Shown: positions 1 to 9,546, counted from the stretch's first letter. The stretch is 57,811 nucleotides of DNA from Hyphomonas oceanitis SCH89 (GCF_000685295.1 NZ_ARYL01000026.1:1-57811); one strand, 5' to 3'. Notes: generated by a model not told the origin, from the letters alone. Made by a program: numbers and translations.

Positions 1-29
1 TAACGGACCACTTTTCGGGAGGCAGACCA
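1..29. repeat. Left copy of 29-bp terminal inverted repeat (probable IS end)
   Basis: These bases are the exact reverse complement of 57782-57810. Identity stops at position 30. Read outward from the window the repeat begins TGGTCTGCC and contains AAGTGGTCCG. It interrupts the reading frame of the gene upstream of trbB, so it is most simply the end of an insertion sequence. An end starting with TG and carrying a short internal motif is reminiscent of IS21-type ends, but the family is a guess because no transposase lies in the window. Confidence 0.75.
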
Positions 30-285
30 CCTCGGCGAGACGGTCTCGACTTATGTCCGCTATTTTCTGACCGTGACGCCGCCGGTGCCGGCCGACCAGC
101 TCGATGCGGCGCGGGCCAAGGGTGACCTAAAGTTCGATTTCTTTGTTCGTCAGGTGGCCGAAAGCGTGCGCTCCGGCGACAGGATCCTGCAAAATGCCAT
201 CGAGGAGTTCGTTGCTGCGCCGTCCGACTTTGTCAGCGAAGCCGAGCTCGACCGGCTTGGCGTGCGGAGCGGGATCGATGCGTGA
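4..285 (+). pseudogene. C-terminal remnant of unidentified gene upstream of trbB
   Basis: An open frame runs from the second codon of the window to a TGA at 283-285. The first 29 bases belong to the inverted repeat, so host coding sequence starts near 30 and the 5' part of the gene is missing. About 85 host residues remain, with a charged, helical C-terminus containing FDFFVRQVAES. Its last 8 bases overlap the trbB start, which implies translational coupling and membership of the transfer operon. In related elements a coupling protein or a small ribbon-helix-helix protein sits here. I cannot assign this fragment to either family. Confidence 0.6.
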
Positions 286-1282
286 AGCCCAGAGCCTTTC
301 GCGCACCCGTGACATGCTGGCCACCGCGTTCGGGCCCGTCATCATGGCGGCGCTTGCCGACGCCCAGGTCGTCGAGATCATGGTCAACCCCGATGGCCGG
401 CTCTGGATCGAACGGCATGGCGCGGGGCGTACTGCCTGCGGCGCGGTGTTGGCACGGGCCCAGGTCGAGCGCGTGATCCGGCTGGTCGCAACCCATATGC
501 GGCGTGACGCGACGGCGGACGCGCCGCTTGTGTCGGCCGAGCTGCCCATGGGAGGCGAACGGTTCGAAGGCGTCCTGCCGCCGGTCGCGCCGGGCCCCTG
601 TTTCTCGATCCGCAAACCGGCCGGACGCGTCATCCGGCTTGATGAATATGTCGCCTCCGGCGTGATGAGTGGCCACCATGCCGATGCCCTGCGGCGCGCA
701 GTGCTCGACAAGTCAAACATCCTGATCGTCGGCGGCACCGGGTCTGGCAAGACAACACTCGCCAATGCGCTCCTTGCTGAAATGGCCGAGACCGGCGACC
801 GGCTGGTCATCCTGGAAGACACGCGCGAGCTTTCCTGCGGCGCACCGGATGTCGTGCAACTGCGCACGCAGCCGGGATCGGTCTCCCTGTCAGACCTTGT
901 GCGCTCGACCTTGCGTCTCAGGCCCGACCGGATCGTAATTGGCGAAGTACGCGGGGCCGAAGCCCTCGACATGCTGAAGGCCTGGAATACCGGCCATCCG
1001 GGCGGGATCGCGACCCTGCACGCAAACTCTGCGCTGGCGGGTCTTTCCCGACTCGAACAGCTGGTCGGCGAGGCGGCCGTGAACGTGCCACATGATCTCA
1101 TTTCTGAGACGATAGACAGTGTCGTGTTCATCGCGCGCCAACATGGGTCTCGCCGGGTCGAGACCGTCGCCTCGCTCTGCGGGCTCGGTCGGCATGGTTA
1201 TGACCTTCGCCCGATTGTGCCCGACCTACAGCTCGTCCTGCCGAACCTGCCGTCGCTCCAGCCTTCTGCACTCCACCACTGA
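278..1282 (+). CDS. trbB: TrbB, conjugal transfer ATPase (VirB11 family)
   Basis: This is a hexameric secretion ATPase that would sit at the inner-membrane base of the P-type type IV secretion system and power pilus assembly and substrate transfer. The 334-residue protein has the Walker A motif GGTGSGKTT at residues 152-160, then VILEDTREL (Asp box) and the VirB11 motifs GEVRGAEALDMLKAWNTGH and TLHAN. The ATG at 278 is chosen because it overlaps the stop of the preceding frame and begins with the family-typical N-terminal domain. A longer in-frame extension to 143 would be out of character. It is followed 14 bases later by trbC. Confidence 0.95.
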   Translation: MREAQSLSRTRDMLATAFGPVIMAALADAQVVEIMVNPDGRLWIERHGAGRTACGAVLARAQVERVIRLVATHMRRDATADAPLVSAELPMGGERFEGVLPPVAPGPCFSIRKPAGRVIRLDEYVASGVMSGHHADALRRAVLDKSNILIVGGTGSGKTTLANALLAEMAETGDRLVILEDTRELSCGAPDVVQLRTQPGSVSLSDLVRSTLRLRPDRIVIGEVRGAEALDMLKAWNTGHPGGIATLHANSALAGLSRLEQLVGEAAVNVPHDLISETIDSVVFIARQHGSRRVETVASLCGLGRHGYDLRPIVPDLQLVLPNLPSLQPSALHH

Positions 1283-1296
1283 AAGGAACACGACCG

Positions 1297-1608
1297 ATGA
1301 ACCGAGATATGGGCAAAGCCCTCAGCCTGACAGCGCTTGCTGCCCTTCTTGTCCTGCCGGCCCATGCGGCGGGTTCCGGCATGCCCTGGGAAGGACCGCT
1401 GCAATCGATCCTGGAATCCATCGAGGGCCCGGTCGCCAAGATCCTCGCCACGATCGTCATCATCCTGACCGGCCTCGGCCTTGCGTTCGGGGAAAGCGGC
1501 GGCGGGATGAGGAAGCTCCTGCAGATCGTGTTCGGCCTGTCGATCGCGTTTGCGGCCACTTCGTTCTTCCTTTCCTTCTTCTCGTTCGGCGGCGGGGCGA
1601 CGCTCTGA
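1297..1608 (+). CDS. trbC: TrbC, major pilin (VirB2 family)
   Basis: This is a small exported prepilin of 103 residues, typical for TrbC/VirB2. A signal peptide of about 24 residues ends at AHA-A, and two hydrophobic segments follow (about residues 45-65 and 73-98), which is the hairpin topology of conjugative pilins. In the TrbC family the mature peptide is cyclised; nothing here contradicts that, but cyclisation cannot be read from sequence alone. AAGGAAC in front of the ATG is a plausible ribosome binding site. Its TGA overlaps the ATG of trbD. Confidence 0.9.
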   Translation: MNRDMGKALSLTALAALLVLPAHAAGSGMPWEGPLQSILESIEGPVAKILATIVIILTGLGLAFGESGGGMRKLLQIVFGLSIAFAATSFFLSFFSFGGGATL

Positions 1609-1880
1609 TGGCTGGCCGTTCGTCCCTCCCTGAAGGCTATGTGACGCCGGTCCACCGCGCGCTCACCGAGCCGATCCTGATCGCGGGTGCGCCGCGCATG
1701 GCGACCATCGTGAACGGCACGCTCGCCGCAGCGCTTGGGCTCGGTCTCCAGCTCTGGATTGTGGGGCTCGCCTATTGGCTGATCGCGCACGGGCTCTGCG
1801 TGTTTGCGGCGCGGCGTGATCCGCAATTTGTCGACGTTCTGATCCGGCACGTCCGCCACAAGGGGTATCTCGCATGCTGA
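1608..1880 (+). CDS. trbD: TrbD, T4SS inner-membrane protein (VirB3 family)
   Basis: The protein has 90 residues and starts at the ATG that overlaps the trbC stop (TGATG at 1606-1610). A polar N-terminus with YVTPVHRALTEP precedes a long hydrophobic hairpin (about residues 32-64), as in VirB3/TrbD proteins that pair with the VirB4/TrbE ATPase. The frame can be extended far upstream, but that extension lies over trbB and trbC and is not credible. The stop overlaps the trbE start by 7 bases, consistent with coupled translation of this partner pair. Confidence 0.9.
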   Translation: MAGRSSLPEGYVTPVHRALTEPILIAGAPRMATIVNGTLAAALGLGLQLWIVGLAYWLIAHGLCVFAARRDPQFVDVLIRHVRHKGYLAC

Positions 1881-4303
1881 ACCTCCGTGAATACCGCGCC
1901 CGCCCGGCGCGCCTCGCCGACCACCTCAAATGGGCCGCGCTGATCGCGCCCGGCATCATCCTCAACAAGGATGGCAGCCTGCAGCGGACGATTGCCTATC
2001 GTGGCCCTGACCTTGAGAGCGCGACGCCGGAAGAACTGGTCTCCATCTCTGCCCGGATGAATAATCTGCTGATGCGGTTCGGGTCCGGATGGGCGCTCTG
2101 GTTCGAAGCAGACCGGCGGGATTCGACCTCGTATCCGGACAACAGCTGGCGTGATCCGGCCGCCTGGCTGGTCGACGCGGAACGCCGCGCCCAGTTCGAA
2201 GAGGTGGGCCGGCATTTTGAAACCGATTGCTATCTGACCCTCAGCTGGATGCCACCAGCCGACCGGACAGCCCGCGTCGAGCAGCTGTTCATCGAAGATC
2301 CAGCCGCAGCGCCGCGCAGCTTCTTTGCTGAAAACCTTGACCGTTTCGAAACCGAGACAGTACGGGCGCTGGACCTCATGGCGGACCTTATGCCGGAGGC
2401 ACGGTTTCTGGATGACGATGAAACGCTGACCTACCTGCATGGCTGCATCTCCCTGAAACGGCATCCAGTTCGGGCACCGGAGGCGCCGATGTTCCTCGAC
2501 GGCCTGCTTGCCGACACGGACGTGACCGGTGGGCTCGCCCCCATGCTCGGCGGCGAGACGCTGAAAGTCCTGACGGTGCGCAAGTTCCCGGGGACGAGCG
2601 AGCCTTGCCTCCTGGCGGAACTTGACCAGCTCGGGTTCCCGTACCGCTGGGTGACGCGGTTCATACCGCTCGACAAAGCGGACGCGGAGAAGATCCTCAA
2701 CCGTTACATGCGGGCCTGGCTGGCCAAGCGCCGTTCGCTCGTGTCGTATGTCCGGGAAATCCTGACCAATGAACCGGCCACCCAGTTCAACACGGACGCC
2801 GACAATCAGGCCTCTGATGTCGACGCCGCCCTGCAGGCGCTCGGCGCAGGCCATGTCGCGTTTGGCTATTACACGGCAACGCTCGTTCTCACCCATGCCG
2901 ATCCGCTGGTTGCCGAAGAACGTATCCGGGCTGCCGAACGCGTCATCAATGCCCGCGGCTTTACCGCCACCCCGGAAACCCTCAACGCCCTCGATGCCTG
3001 GCTCGGGACCCTGCCCGGCGAGGCCTATGCCAATGTGCGCCAGCCGATCCTGAATACGGTCGACCTGTCCCATATGGCGCCGCTGTCGACCCAATGGGCC
3101 GGGCCCGAGCGCAATGACCATCTGGATGGCCCGCCGCTCCTGATGGCACGTTCGGCCAGTTCCACCCCGTTCCGGCTGGTGGCGCACCAGGGTGATGTCG
3201 GGCACATGATGATTGTCGGGCCGACAGGGGCCGGCAAGTCGGTTCTTTTGTCCCTGCTCGCGCTTCAGTTCCGGCGCTATGAAGGCGCCCAGGTCTTCGT
3301 GTTCGACAAGGGAAAGTCGGCGCGCGCCATGACGATGGCGCTGGGCGGTGACTGGTATGACCTAGACCTGGGCGGCAGTCACGCGTTCCAGCCATTGAGT
3401 GAAATATCTGATGAAGGATCGCTCGCTGCCGCGCAGAACTGGATCCTGGCACTGATCGAACAGGAAGGCGTCACGATCATCCCGGAAGTACGCCAGGCCG
3501 TCTGGTCGGCGCTGAAGAGCCTGGCTGAAGCCCCGCGCCGCCAGCGCACGCTGACGGGGCTGACGGCTTTGATCCAGTCGTCGGCTTTGAGGCAAGCGCT
3601 GCAGCCTTACACGCTGGACGGGCCCTATGGCGTGCTACTCGACGCAGATGCGGACAGTTTTGCAGCGTCAGATCTGGCGTGCTTTGAAATGGAAGCCTTG
3701 ATGTCGGACAGGCGCCTTGCCGCGCCTGTCCTTGCGCATCTCTTCGAGAGGCTGGAGGCGCGGTTCGACGGCCGTCCGACCTTGCTCATCCTCGACGAGG
3801 CCTGGCTCTTCCTTGATCATCCGCTGTTTGCAGGACGCCTGCGGGACTGGCTGAAGACTCTTCGCAAAAAGAACGTCTCGGTCGTGTTTGCGACACAGAG
3901 CCTGGCGGACATTACTTCGAGCGCGATTGCACCGGCCCTGATCGAAAGCGCGCCCACCCGGATATTCCTCGCCAATGCACGGGCCGAAGAACCCGGACAG
4001 GCAAAAACCTATGATGCGTTTGGTCTCAATGCCCGGCAGACCCAGCTGATCGCGCGGGCAACGCCGAAACGGGACTATTACCTGCAATGCCCGGCGGGCA
4101 ACCGGCTCTTCGATCTGGAGCTGGGTCCCGTGGCGCTCGCATTCTGCGCGGCCGGGTCGAAGGCCGATCAGGTGCAGATGGATGAGGTTATGGACGTCGT
4201 GGGACCGGACGGGTTCGCTGCCGCCTGGCTCGCGGCGAAGGGGCTCGATTGGGCCTCTGACCTCATCGCTGACAGGGAGGCCGTGCCATGCGCCGCAGAG
4301 TGA
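1874..4303 (+). CDS. trbE: TrbE, conjugal transfer ATPase (VirB4 family)
   Basis: This is the largest T4SS ATPase, 809 residues, normal for TrbE. It would energise pilin extraction and channel assembly at the inner membrane. The C-terminal RecA-like domain shows Walker A GPTGAGKS at residues 449-456 and a Walker B LLILDEAW at 637-644, followed by KKNVSVVFATQS, a VirB4 signature. The N-terminal CagE/TrbE domain is complete. The ATG lies inside the last codons of trbD. The 3' end overlaps trbJ by 16 bases. Confidence 0.95.
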   Translation: MLNLREYRARPARLADHLKWAALIAPGIILNKDGSLQRTIAYRGPDLESATPEELVSISARMNNLLMRFGSGWALWFEADRRDSTSYPDNSWRDPAAWLVDAERRAQFEEVGRHFETDCYLTLSWMPPADRTARVEQLFIEDPAAAPRSFFAENLDRFETETVRALDLMADLMPEARFLDDDETLTYLHGCISLKRHPVRAPEAPMFLDGLLADTDVTGGLAPMLGGETLKVLTVRKFPGTSEPCLLAELDQLGFPYRWVTRFIPLDKADAEKILNRYMRAWLAKRRSLVSYVREILTNEPATQFNTDADNQASDVDAALQALGAGHVAFGYYTATLVLTHADPLVAEERIRAAERVINARGFTATPETLNALDAWLGTLPGEAYANVRQPILNTVDLSHMAPLSTQWAGPERNDHLDGPPLLMARSASSTPFRLVAHQGDVGHMMIVGPTGAGKSVLLSLLALQFRRYEGAQVFVFDKGKSARAMTMALGGDWYDLDLGGSHAFQPLSEISDEGSLAAAQNWILALIEQEGVTIIPEVRQAVWSALKSLAEAPRRQRTLTGLTALIQSSALRQALQPYTLDGPYGVLLDADADSFAASDLACFEMEALMSDRRLAAPVLAHLFERLEARFDGRPTLLILDEAWLFLDHPLFAGRLRDWLKTLRKKNVSVVFATQSLADITSSAIAPALIESAPTRIFLANARAEEPGQAKTYDAFGLNARQTQLIARATPKRDYYLQCPAGNRLFDLELGPVALAFCAAGSKADQVQMDEVMDVVGPDGFAAAWLAAKGLDWASDLIADREAVPCAAE

Positions 4304-5010
4304 CCGCTGTACTCGTGGGGATGTTGGGACTGTCCCTGACGGTGCCGCGCGCAGACGCCCTGCTCGGTGTCGGTGACGTCGTGATCGACCCGACGAACCT
4401 GGTGCAGAACATCGTGACGGCCACCAATACGCTGGAGCAGATCAACAACCAGATCACGCAGCTCCAGCACGAGGCGCAAATGCTGGTGAACCAGGCCGAG
4501 GACCTCAAACGCCTCGACTATGGGTCCATCGAGCATTTGAAACGCCTGCTAGAACGGATCGACACGCTGATGCGTGAGGCCGACGAGATTTCCTACGAAG
4601 TTGAAGAGTCAGAACGCCGGTATGAGGAGGCCTTCCCGGAGAGCTACGAGGACGTCTCGAACGCAGAGATCACCGCGCAGGCAAAAGATCAGTGGCGTCT
4701 GTCGCGGGGGAGTTTTGCGGGCGCTGTGCAGGTCCAGTCAGGGATCGTGTCGGCCATTGCTGATTCTCAAGGCACGCTGAGCGAACTTGTCAGTGAGAGC
4801 CAGTCGGCTTCAGGCAATCTCTCTGTGGCCCAGGCCGGCAACCAGCTGATCGCCCTCTCTGTCGAACAGCAAATGCAGATGCAGCAGCTGATGGCGGCCC
4901 AGTACCGGATGGAGGCGGTCGAGGCTTCCCGGCGCGCCGCGCTCGAAGAGCAGGCGCGGGTCCGGCACGAACGCTTCCGCGGCGACGGCGCCGCCTACAC
5001 CCGGAACTGA
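4288..5010 (+). CDS. trbJ: TrbJ, periplasmic T4SS protein (VirB5 family)
   Basis: This 240-residue protein has an Arg-rich N-terminus followed by a hydrophobic signal segment (about residues 8-26). After it come long amphipathic helices rich in Gln, Glu and Leu, including NTLEQINNQITQLQHEAQML, which look coiled-coil. This matches TrbJ/VirB5, thought to act as a minor pilus-tip component. The TGA at 5008-5010 overlaps the trbL start. The usual small trbK gene between trbJ and trbL is absent. Confidence 0.9.
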   Translation: MRRRVTAVLVGMLGLSLTVPRADALLGVGDVVIDPTNLVQNIVTATNTLEQINNQITQLQHEAQMLVNQAEDLKRLDYGSIEHLKRLLERIDTLMREADEISYEVEESERRYEEAFPESYEDVSNAEITAQAKDQWRLSRGSFAGAVQVQSGIVSAIADSQGTLSELVSESQSASGNLSVAQAGNQLIALSVEQQMQMQQLMAAQYRMEAVEASRRAALEEQARVRHERFRGDGAAYTRN

Positions 5011-6344
5011 TGGCCATGGAGGATCTCAATGTCATCGACCGGTTTGTCGCGACCTTCTCCGCCTATATCGATAGCGGGTTCGGCCTCCTACAGGGCGATG
5101 TCGCCTGGCTGACTTCGGTGCTGATCGCAATCGATGTGACGCTGGCCGGTCTCTTCTGGGCCATGGGACCGGACACGGACGTCATCGGCCGGTTCCTGAA
5201 AAAGGTCCTCTATGTCGGCGCCTTTGCCCTGATCCTCGGCAATTTCGCCCTGCTCGCCGACGTCGTGTTCCGAAGCTTTGCCCAGCTTGGACTCAATGCA
5301 ACCGGCGGGACACTGACGGCAGACGACATCGTGAAGCCCGGCTTCGTCGCGGCGACCGGATTTGATGCCGCCTATCCCCTGCTGGATGAAATCCGGAAAC
5401 TGACAGGCCCGATCGCCTTCTTCGAAAATATCGTGATCATCGCGGTCCTCTTCCTCGCCTGGCTGATCACGCTCCTCGCCTTCTTCTTCCTCGCGATCCA
5501 GCTCTTCGTGACCATCATCGAATTCAAGCTGACAACGCTGGCGGGCTTTGTCCTCATTCCCTTCGCGCTCTGGAACAAGACTTCGTTCCTCGCCGAGAAG
5601 GTGCTCGGCAATGTGATTGCCTCGGGCATCAAGCTCATGGTGCTCGCCATCATTGTCGGCATCGGATCCACGATCTTCACAAGCATCACATCCACGTTCG
5701 AGCCGGACAATGTGACGCTTGAGCAGGCGGCTTCCGTTATCCTGGGGTCGCTCGCCTTGCTCGCCCTCGGCTTGTTCGGGCCCGGCATTGCGACCGGCCT
5801 TGTTTCCGGCGCACCGCAGCTTGGCGCAGGCACGGCGGTCGGCACGATGGCGGGGGTTGCAGCAGGCACGGTGGCCGGAGGGACGGTTGCGAAGTCAGCC
5901 GTTTCCGCCGTGGCCGGGGGTGGCCGCAGCGCAGTCGGTGCCGCAGCCTCGATGGCAGGCGGCGCGCGTACAGCCTATTCGCTCGGCGCGGCGCGCTCCG
6001 GCAAGACGGGCATGGGCGCCGCGGCTGCGGGCGCCCGCGGCGTCGCAAGCGCAGGGGTCCAGACCGTGGCGTCAGGTGCTGCTGGGTTCGCCAAGCGCGC
6101 CTTCGGCAATCCTGGCGCAAAGGCTCAGGCGGGCAGCCGCGCTGCCTTTGCCGCGACCGGCGGAACAGGCGCCGGCCCTTCCGAGCCCCCAGCCGCCAAT
6201 GACCGGTCAGCGCCCGATTGGGCAAGCCGCATCCGGCGCAGCCAGACAACCCGTGATGCCGGCATGATGGCCGCCTCTGCCGTCCGAGACGGCGACCAGC
6301 CAGGCGGTGGCACATCCGTTCAGCTCCGATCAGACGAGGATTAG
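5010..6344 (+). CDS. trbL: TrbL, polytopic inner-membrane T4SS protein (VirB6 family)
   Basis: This 444-residue protein has about six transmembrane segments in residues 25-270, as expected for the VirB6/TrbL channel component. After residue 270 it turns into a low-complexity Gly/Ala/Thr/Ser-rich tail (AGVAAGTVAGG-type repeats) and a polar C-terminus, a known feature of TrbL proteins. The start is either ATG 5010, overlapping the trbJ stop, or ATG 5016 two codons later; the sequence does not decide. Seven bases separate it from trbF. Confidence 0.93.
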   Translation: MAMEDLNVIDRFVATFSAYIDSGFGLLQGDVAWLTSVLIAIDVTLAGLFWAMGPDTDVIGRFLKKVLYVGAFALILGNFALLADVVFRSFAQLGLNATGGTLTADDIVKPGFVAATGFDAAYPLLDEIRKLTGPIAFFENIVIIAVLFLAWLITLLAFFFLAIQLFVTIIEFKLTTLAGFVLIPFALWNKTSFLAEKVLGNVIASGIKLMVLAIIVGIGSTIFTSITSTFEPDNVTLEQAASVILGSLALLALGLFGPGIATGLVSGAPQLGAGTAVGTMAGVAAGTVAGGTVAKSAVSAVAGGGRSAVGAAASMAGGARTAYSLGAARSGKTGMGAAAAGARGVASAGVQTVASGAAGFAKRAFGNPGAKAQAGSRAAFAATGGTGAGPSEPPAANDRSAPDWASRIRRSQTTRDAGMMAASAVRDGDQPGGGTSVQLRSDED

Positions 6345-6350
6345 ACAGAG

Positions 6351-7040
6351 ATGCTTTGGAAACGCACAACCTGCCGATACGGCGACACACCCGAACCTGT
6401 CACACCCTACCAGCGCGCGGCTCAGGCCTGGGACGACCGGATCGGCTCCTACCGGGTTCAGGCCGCAAACTGGCGCCTCGCGGCCCTCGGATCGATTGCG
6501 CTCGCGTTCGTGCTGGCAGGCGGGCTTGTCTGGCGCTCGACCCAGTCTTTTGTGACGCCGTATGTGGTTGAACTGACGACAGACGGCGCCGTACGCGCCG
6601 TCGGCCCGGCCGAGGGGCAGTACGAGCCGACCGATGCACAGATCGCGTATCATCTCGCGAACTTTGTCACAAATACGCGCTCGGTTTCCATTGATCCGGT
6701 CGTGGTGCGCCAGAACTGGCTGAAGGCCTATGCCTATGCGACCGACCGGGCCGCCGCGACACTCAACGATTATGCCCGTGACAATGACCCGTTCGCCGAT
6801 ATCGGACACCGCTCGGTCTCGGTCGACGTGACCAGCGTCGTACGCTCCTCCGATGACAGTTTCACCGTGCGCTGGCGCGAGACGGCATTCCGAAATGGCG
6901 CCGAGATCGACCGGTCACACCACACGGGCATCTTTTCCATTGTGATCGATCCGCCCCGCGATGTGGAAACCCTGCGAGCCAATCCGCTGGGACTCTACGT
7001 CCATGGCCTCAACTGGTCGCAAGACCACAAACAGGAGTAG
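6351..7040 (+). CDS. trbF: TrbF, T4SS inner-membrane assembly factor (VirB8 family)
   Basis: This 229-residue bitopic protein has a cytoplasmic N-terminus with the TPYQRAAQAWDDRIGS motif typical of TrbF. One transmembrane helix follows at about residues 44-62, then a periplasmic VirB8-like domain containing VRQNWLKAYAY and FTVRWRE. It would nucleate assembly of the channel. The gene sits between trbL and trbG with only a few bases on either side, so it is part of one long transcript. Confidence 0.93.
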   Translation: MLWKRTTCRYGDTPEPVTPYQRAAQAWDDRIGSYRVQAANWRLAALGSIALAFVLAGGLVWRSTQSFVTPYVVELTTDGAVRAVGPAEGQYEPTDAQIAYHLANFVTNTRSVSIDPVVVRQNWLKAYAYATDRAAATLNDYARDNDPFADIGHRSVSVDVTSVVRSSDDSFTVRWRETAFRNGAEIDRSHHTGIFSIVIDPPRDVETLRANPLGLYVHGLNWSQDHKQE

Positions 7041-7046
7041 ATTTCC

Positions 7047-8063
7047 ATGAAACGCCTTGCCCTGATCCTTCTCGGTGCGACTTGCCTTACGGCTTGCGAA
7101 ACCTTTCCCTCTGGCGCTGGGGCGCCCGACATCTTGCTTGATGCGGAGCTGCCGGATGACACAGCGTTCGCCGAAGACCTCTTTCTCGAACCGGAAGAAG
7201 ACCTGGACGGCGTGCCATCACCTGTTGTGCTGACGACCTACCACCCGGTGCCGATGCCGGGACAATTGAAGCCCCTGCCTGTTGCTGCCGCTGTCGCGTC
7301 ATCGCTCAAACCCTTTGAGGCGATTGAGACTGCCAACAGCAAGGCGTCCATCGAACCCTCGCTCGACAATTACATGAACGCGATCCAAGTCTATCCCTAC
7401 ACAGTCGGAGCACTCTATCAGGTTTATTGCGCGCCAGAACAGGTGACCGACATCGCGCTCGAACCCGGCGAGGAGCTCTTGTCAGTGTCGGCCGGTGACA
7501 CGGTCCGCTGGGTACTTGGCGACACCGTGTCGGGCACTGGCACGGCAGCGCAGGCTCACATTCTCGTCAAACCGATCCAGCCCGGCCTCCGGACAAACCT
7601 GATTGTGACGACGTCACGCCGCGCCTACCACCTCGAGCTTCAGGCATTCCAGGAGACATATATGGCCGCCGTCTCCTGGCGTTATGCGGACCAGCAACTC
7701 GTGACCCATGTTGCCAGTGCCACGTCCCGGGCTGCGGAGCCGCATGCACCGCAGGGCCTCCAGCTGGAACGCCTGAAGTTCCGCTACGAGCTTGCAGGTG
7801 ACAGGCCGCACTGGCGCCCGGAGCGCGTATTCGACGATGGCCGAAAGGTCTATATCCAGTTCCCCGCCCGGCTTGACCAGGGCGATACACCCGCCCTGTT
7901 CGTGATTGGCCGCGACGGGCGCTCCCAATTGGTGAACTACCGCATGTCGGGGAATTATTATGTGGTCGACCGCCTGTTTGCGAAAGCCGAGCTCCGCCTC
8001 GGCGAGAAGAAGCAGGATGTCGTGCGGATCGCACGGTCCGATCTGGGAGATGCGGGCCGATGA
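7047..8063 (+). CDS. trbG: TrbG, outer-membrane-associated T4SS protein (VirB9 family)
   Basis: The 338-residue protein starts with a lipoprotein signal peptide whose lipobox LTAC places the lipidated cysteine at residue 17. A Pro/Asp/Glu-rich linker leads to a VirB9/CagX-type domain that includes YTVGALYQVYCAPEQVTDIAL and the C-terminal beta-rich part ending near GNYYVVDRLF. With TrbI it would form the outer-membrane core complex. In many Agrobacterium-type systems VirB7 supplies the lipoprotein, so a lipidated TrbG fits the lack of a separate virB7-like gene here. The stop overlaps trbI by 4 bases. Confidence 0.92.
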   Translation: MKRLALILLGATCLTACETFPSGAGAPDILLDAELPDDTAFAEDLFLEPEEDLDGVPSPVVLTTYHPVPMPGQLKPLPVAAAVASSLKPFEAIETANSKASIEPSLDNYMNAIQVYPYTVGALYQVYCAPEQVTDIALEPGEELLSVSAGDTVRWVLGDTVSGTGTAAQAHILVKPIQPGLRTNLIVTTSRRAYHLELQAFQETYMAAVSWRYADQQLVTHVASATSRAAEPHAPQGLQLERLKFRYELAGDRPHWRPERVFDDGRKVYIQFPARLDQGDTPALFVIGRDGRSQLVNYRMSGNYYVVDRLFAKAELRLGEKKQDVVRIARSDLGDAGR

Positions 8064-9322
8064 GCCAGAGGTCTTCCCCAGCCTCTGAATCTCTGGAGAT
8101 CCGCGGCAAGCCCCGGCCGGTCCGGCGGTTCTCGAAGCGCGCGCTTGCTATCCTGCTAGGGACAGCCAGTGCGGTCATACTCGGATCGCTGGCATTTGCG
8201 CTTCAATCCCCGGAGAGGGACAAGGCCACGGCCGGACGCGAGCTCTACGCGACCGCGAGAAAGCCGACGGCCGAAGGCCTGGAAGCGCTCCCGGCAAGCT
8301 ATGGCGACGTGAAGCCCGAGGCGCCGGAACTCGGGCCGCCGCTGCCGGGTGACCTTGGCGGCCCCATCCTGAAAGCCCGGCGCGAAGGACGCATGACGTT
8401 TGATGAGGCCTATGATGCTGCACCGCCGACAGAGGTCGATACGGCCCGCCAGATGCGCGAAGCGGAACTTGCGGCGCGGGAGGCGGCCATGTCCGAAGCC
8501 GCACGCGGCAGCGGCGTGTTCTTCTCCGTTGGAGCAAGCGGGGCAAGACTGTCATCGGTGTCAGAAACAGCCGATGACAAGCGTCCCGCGCTGCAAATGC
8601 CGGACCTGTCAGCGTTCGCGAACTCTGCGTCTGGCGTGTTTGGCGCGTCGCTCAGCGAAGATCCGAACCGGCAGGAACGGAAGATGGATTTCCTCGGCGA
8701 GACGGATGACACGTCGATCTACAATCCGCACCGGCTCGAGACGCCCGTCTCCCCCTGGCAGCTGATGGCCGGGACAGTGATCCCTGCAACCCTGCTCACG
8801 GGGGTGAACTCCGACCTGCCGGGCCAGGTCATCGCGCAAGTGACGAACCCGGTCTATGATACGGTGAGCGGCGAGACGGTGCTTGTGCCGCAAGGCGCCC
8901 GCGTGATCGGCCGCTATGACAGTGTCATCGCATTCGGCCAGTCACGCGCCCTGCTTGTCTGGACGCGTATCATCATGCCTGACGGCACGTCGATCCGGAT
9001 CGACAATCTCGCTGGTGTCGATGCGCGCGGATATGCCGGTCTTGAAGACAAGGTCGACTATCACTCCTGGCGCCTGCTGCAGGGCGTTGCGCTCTCAACG
9101 CTGCTCGGGGTCGGCTCCGAGCTTGCGAGCGATGATGAGGGGGACATCGCACGCGCCCTCCGCCGGTCGGCCCAGACGGGCGCAAACCAGGCGGGTCAGG
9201 ACATTGTGCGCCGCAATCTCGACGTCCAGCCGACCATCACCATCCGCCCCGGCTGGCGGCTCGGCATCGTCGTCAACAAGGACATTGTCCTGAAGCCCTA
9301 TGAAGGAGGCCAACAACCATGA
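8060..9322 (+). CDS. trbI: TrbI, envelope-spanning T4SS core protein (VirB10 family)
   Basis: This 420-residue protein has a cytoplasmic N-terminus, one transmembrane helix at about residues 36-55 and a Pro-rich periplasmic linker. The C-terminal beta-barrel domain is recognisable from LMAGTVIPATLLTGVNSDLP, VPQGARVIGRYDS and the terminal RPGWRLGIVVNKDIVL. These are VirB10/TrbI hallmarks. Its start overlaps the trbG stop (ATGA) and its end overlaps the DUF2274 gene in the same way. Confidence 0.94.
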   Translation: MSQRSSPASESLEIRGKPRPVRRFSKRALAILLGTASAVILGSLAFALQSPERDKATAGRELYATARKPTAEGLEALPASYGDVKPEAPELGPPLPGDLGGPILKARREGRMTFDEAYDAAPPTEVDTARQMREAELAAREAAMSEAARGSGVFFSVGASGARLSSVSETADDKRPALQMPDLSAFANSASGVFGASLSEDPNRQERKMDFLGETDDTSIYNPHRLETPVSPWQLMAGTVIPATLLTGVNSDLPGQVIAQVTNPVYDTVSGETVLVPQGARVIGRYDSVIAFGQSRALLVWTRIIMPDGTSIRIDNLAGVDARGYAGLEDKVDYHSWRLLQGVALSTLLGVGSELASDDEGDIARALRRSAQTGANQAGQDIVRRNLDVQPTITIRPGWRLGIVVNKDIVLKPYEGGQQP

Positions 9323-9546
9323 GTGAAGTGAGTTTAAAGATCGGGCCGTTGCCGGACCGAACACCGCAGAAACTATCGATCAGCGTGGAGCCGGCGCAGG
9401 CGGCAGACCTCGATGCCTACGCCCGGGTGCATTCTGGCACCTATGGGGCTGAGACATCTGTCGCGATGCTGGTGCCGCTGATGCTCGAGGCGTTCATTGC
9501 GAGTGACAGTGGATTTCGGAAGGCACGCGCGCGTAAAGGTGCCTGA
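9319..9546 (+). CDS. DUF2274 family protein, end of trb operon
   Basis: A 75-residue protein that starts inside the last codons of trbI. The sequence begins VSLKIGPLPDRTPQKLSI and continues with DLDAYA and a hydrophobic MLVPLMLEAFI helix, the pattern of DUF2274 proteins that follow trbI in alpha- and gammaproteobacterial conjugative elements. The family resembles small ribbon-helix-helix-like proteins and may regulate transfer, but its role is not established. Confidence 0.85.
   Translation: MSEVSLKIGPLPDRTPQKLSISVEPAQAADLDAYARVHSGTYGAETSVAMLVPLMLEAFIASDSGFRKARARKGA

Noticed and set aside
1772..3205. 477-residue minus-strand open frame
   Set aside because: Antisense to trbE, whose family assignment is certain; composition is typical of a shadow frame.
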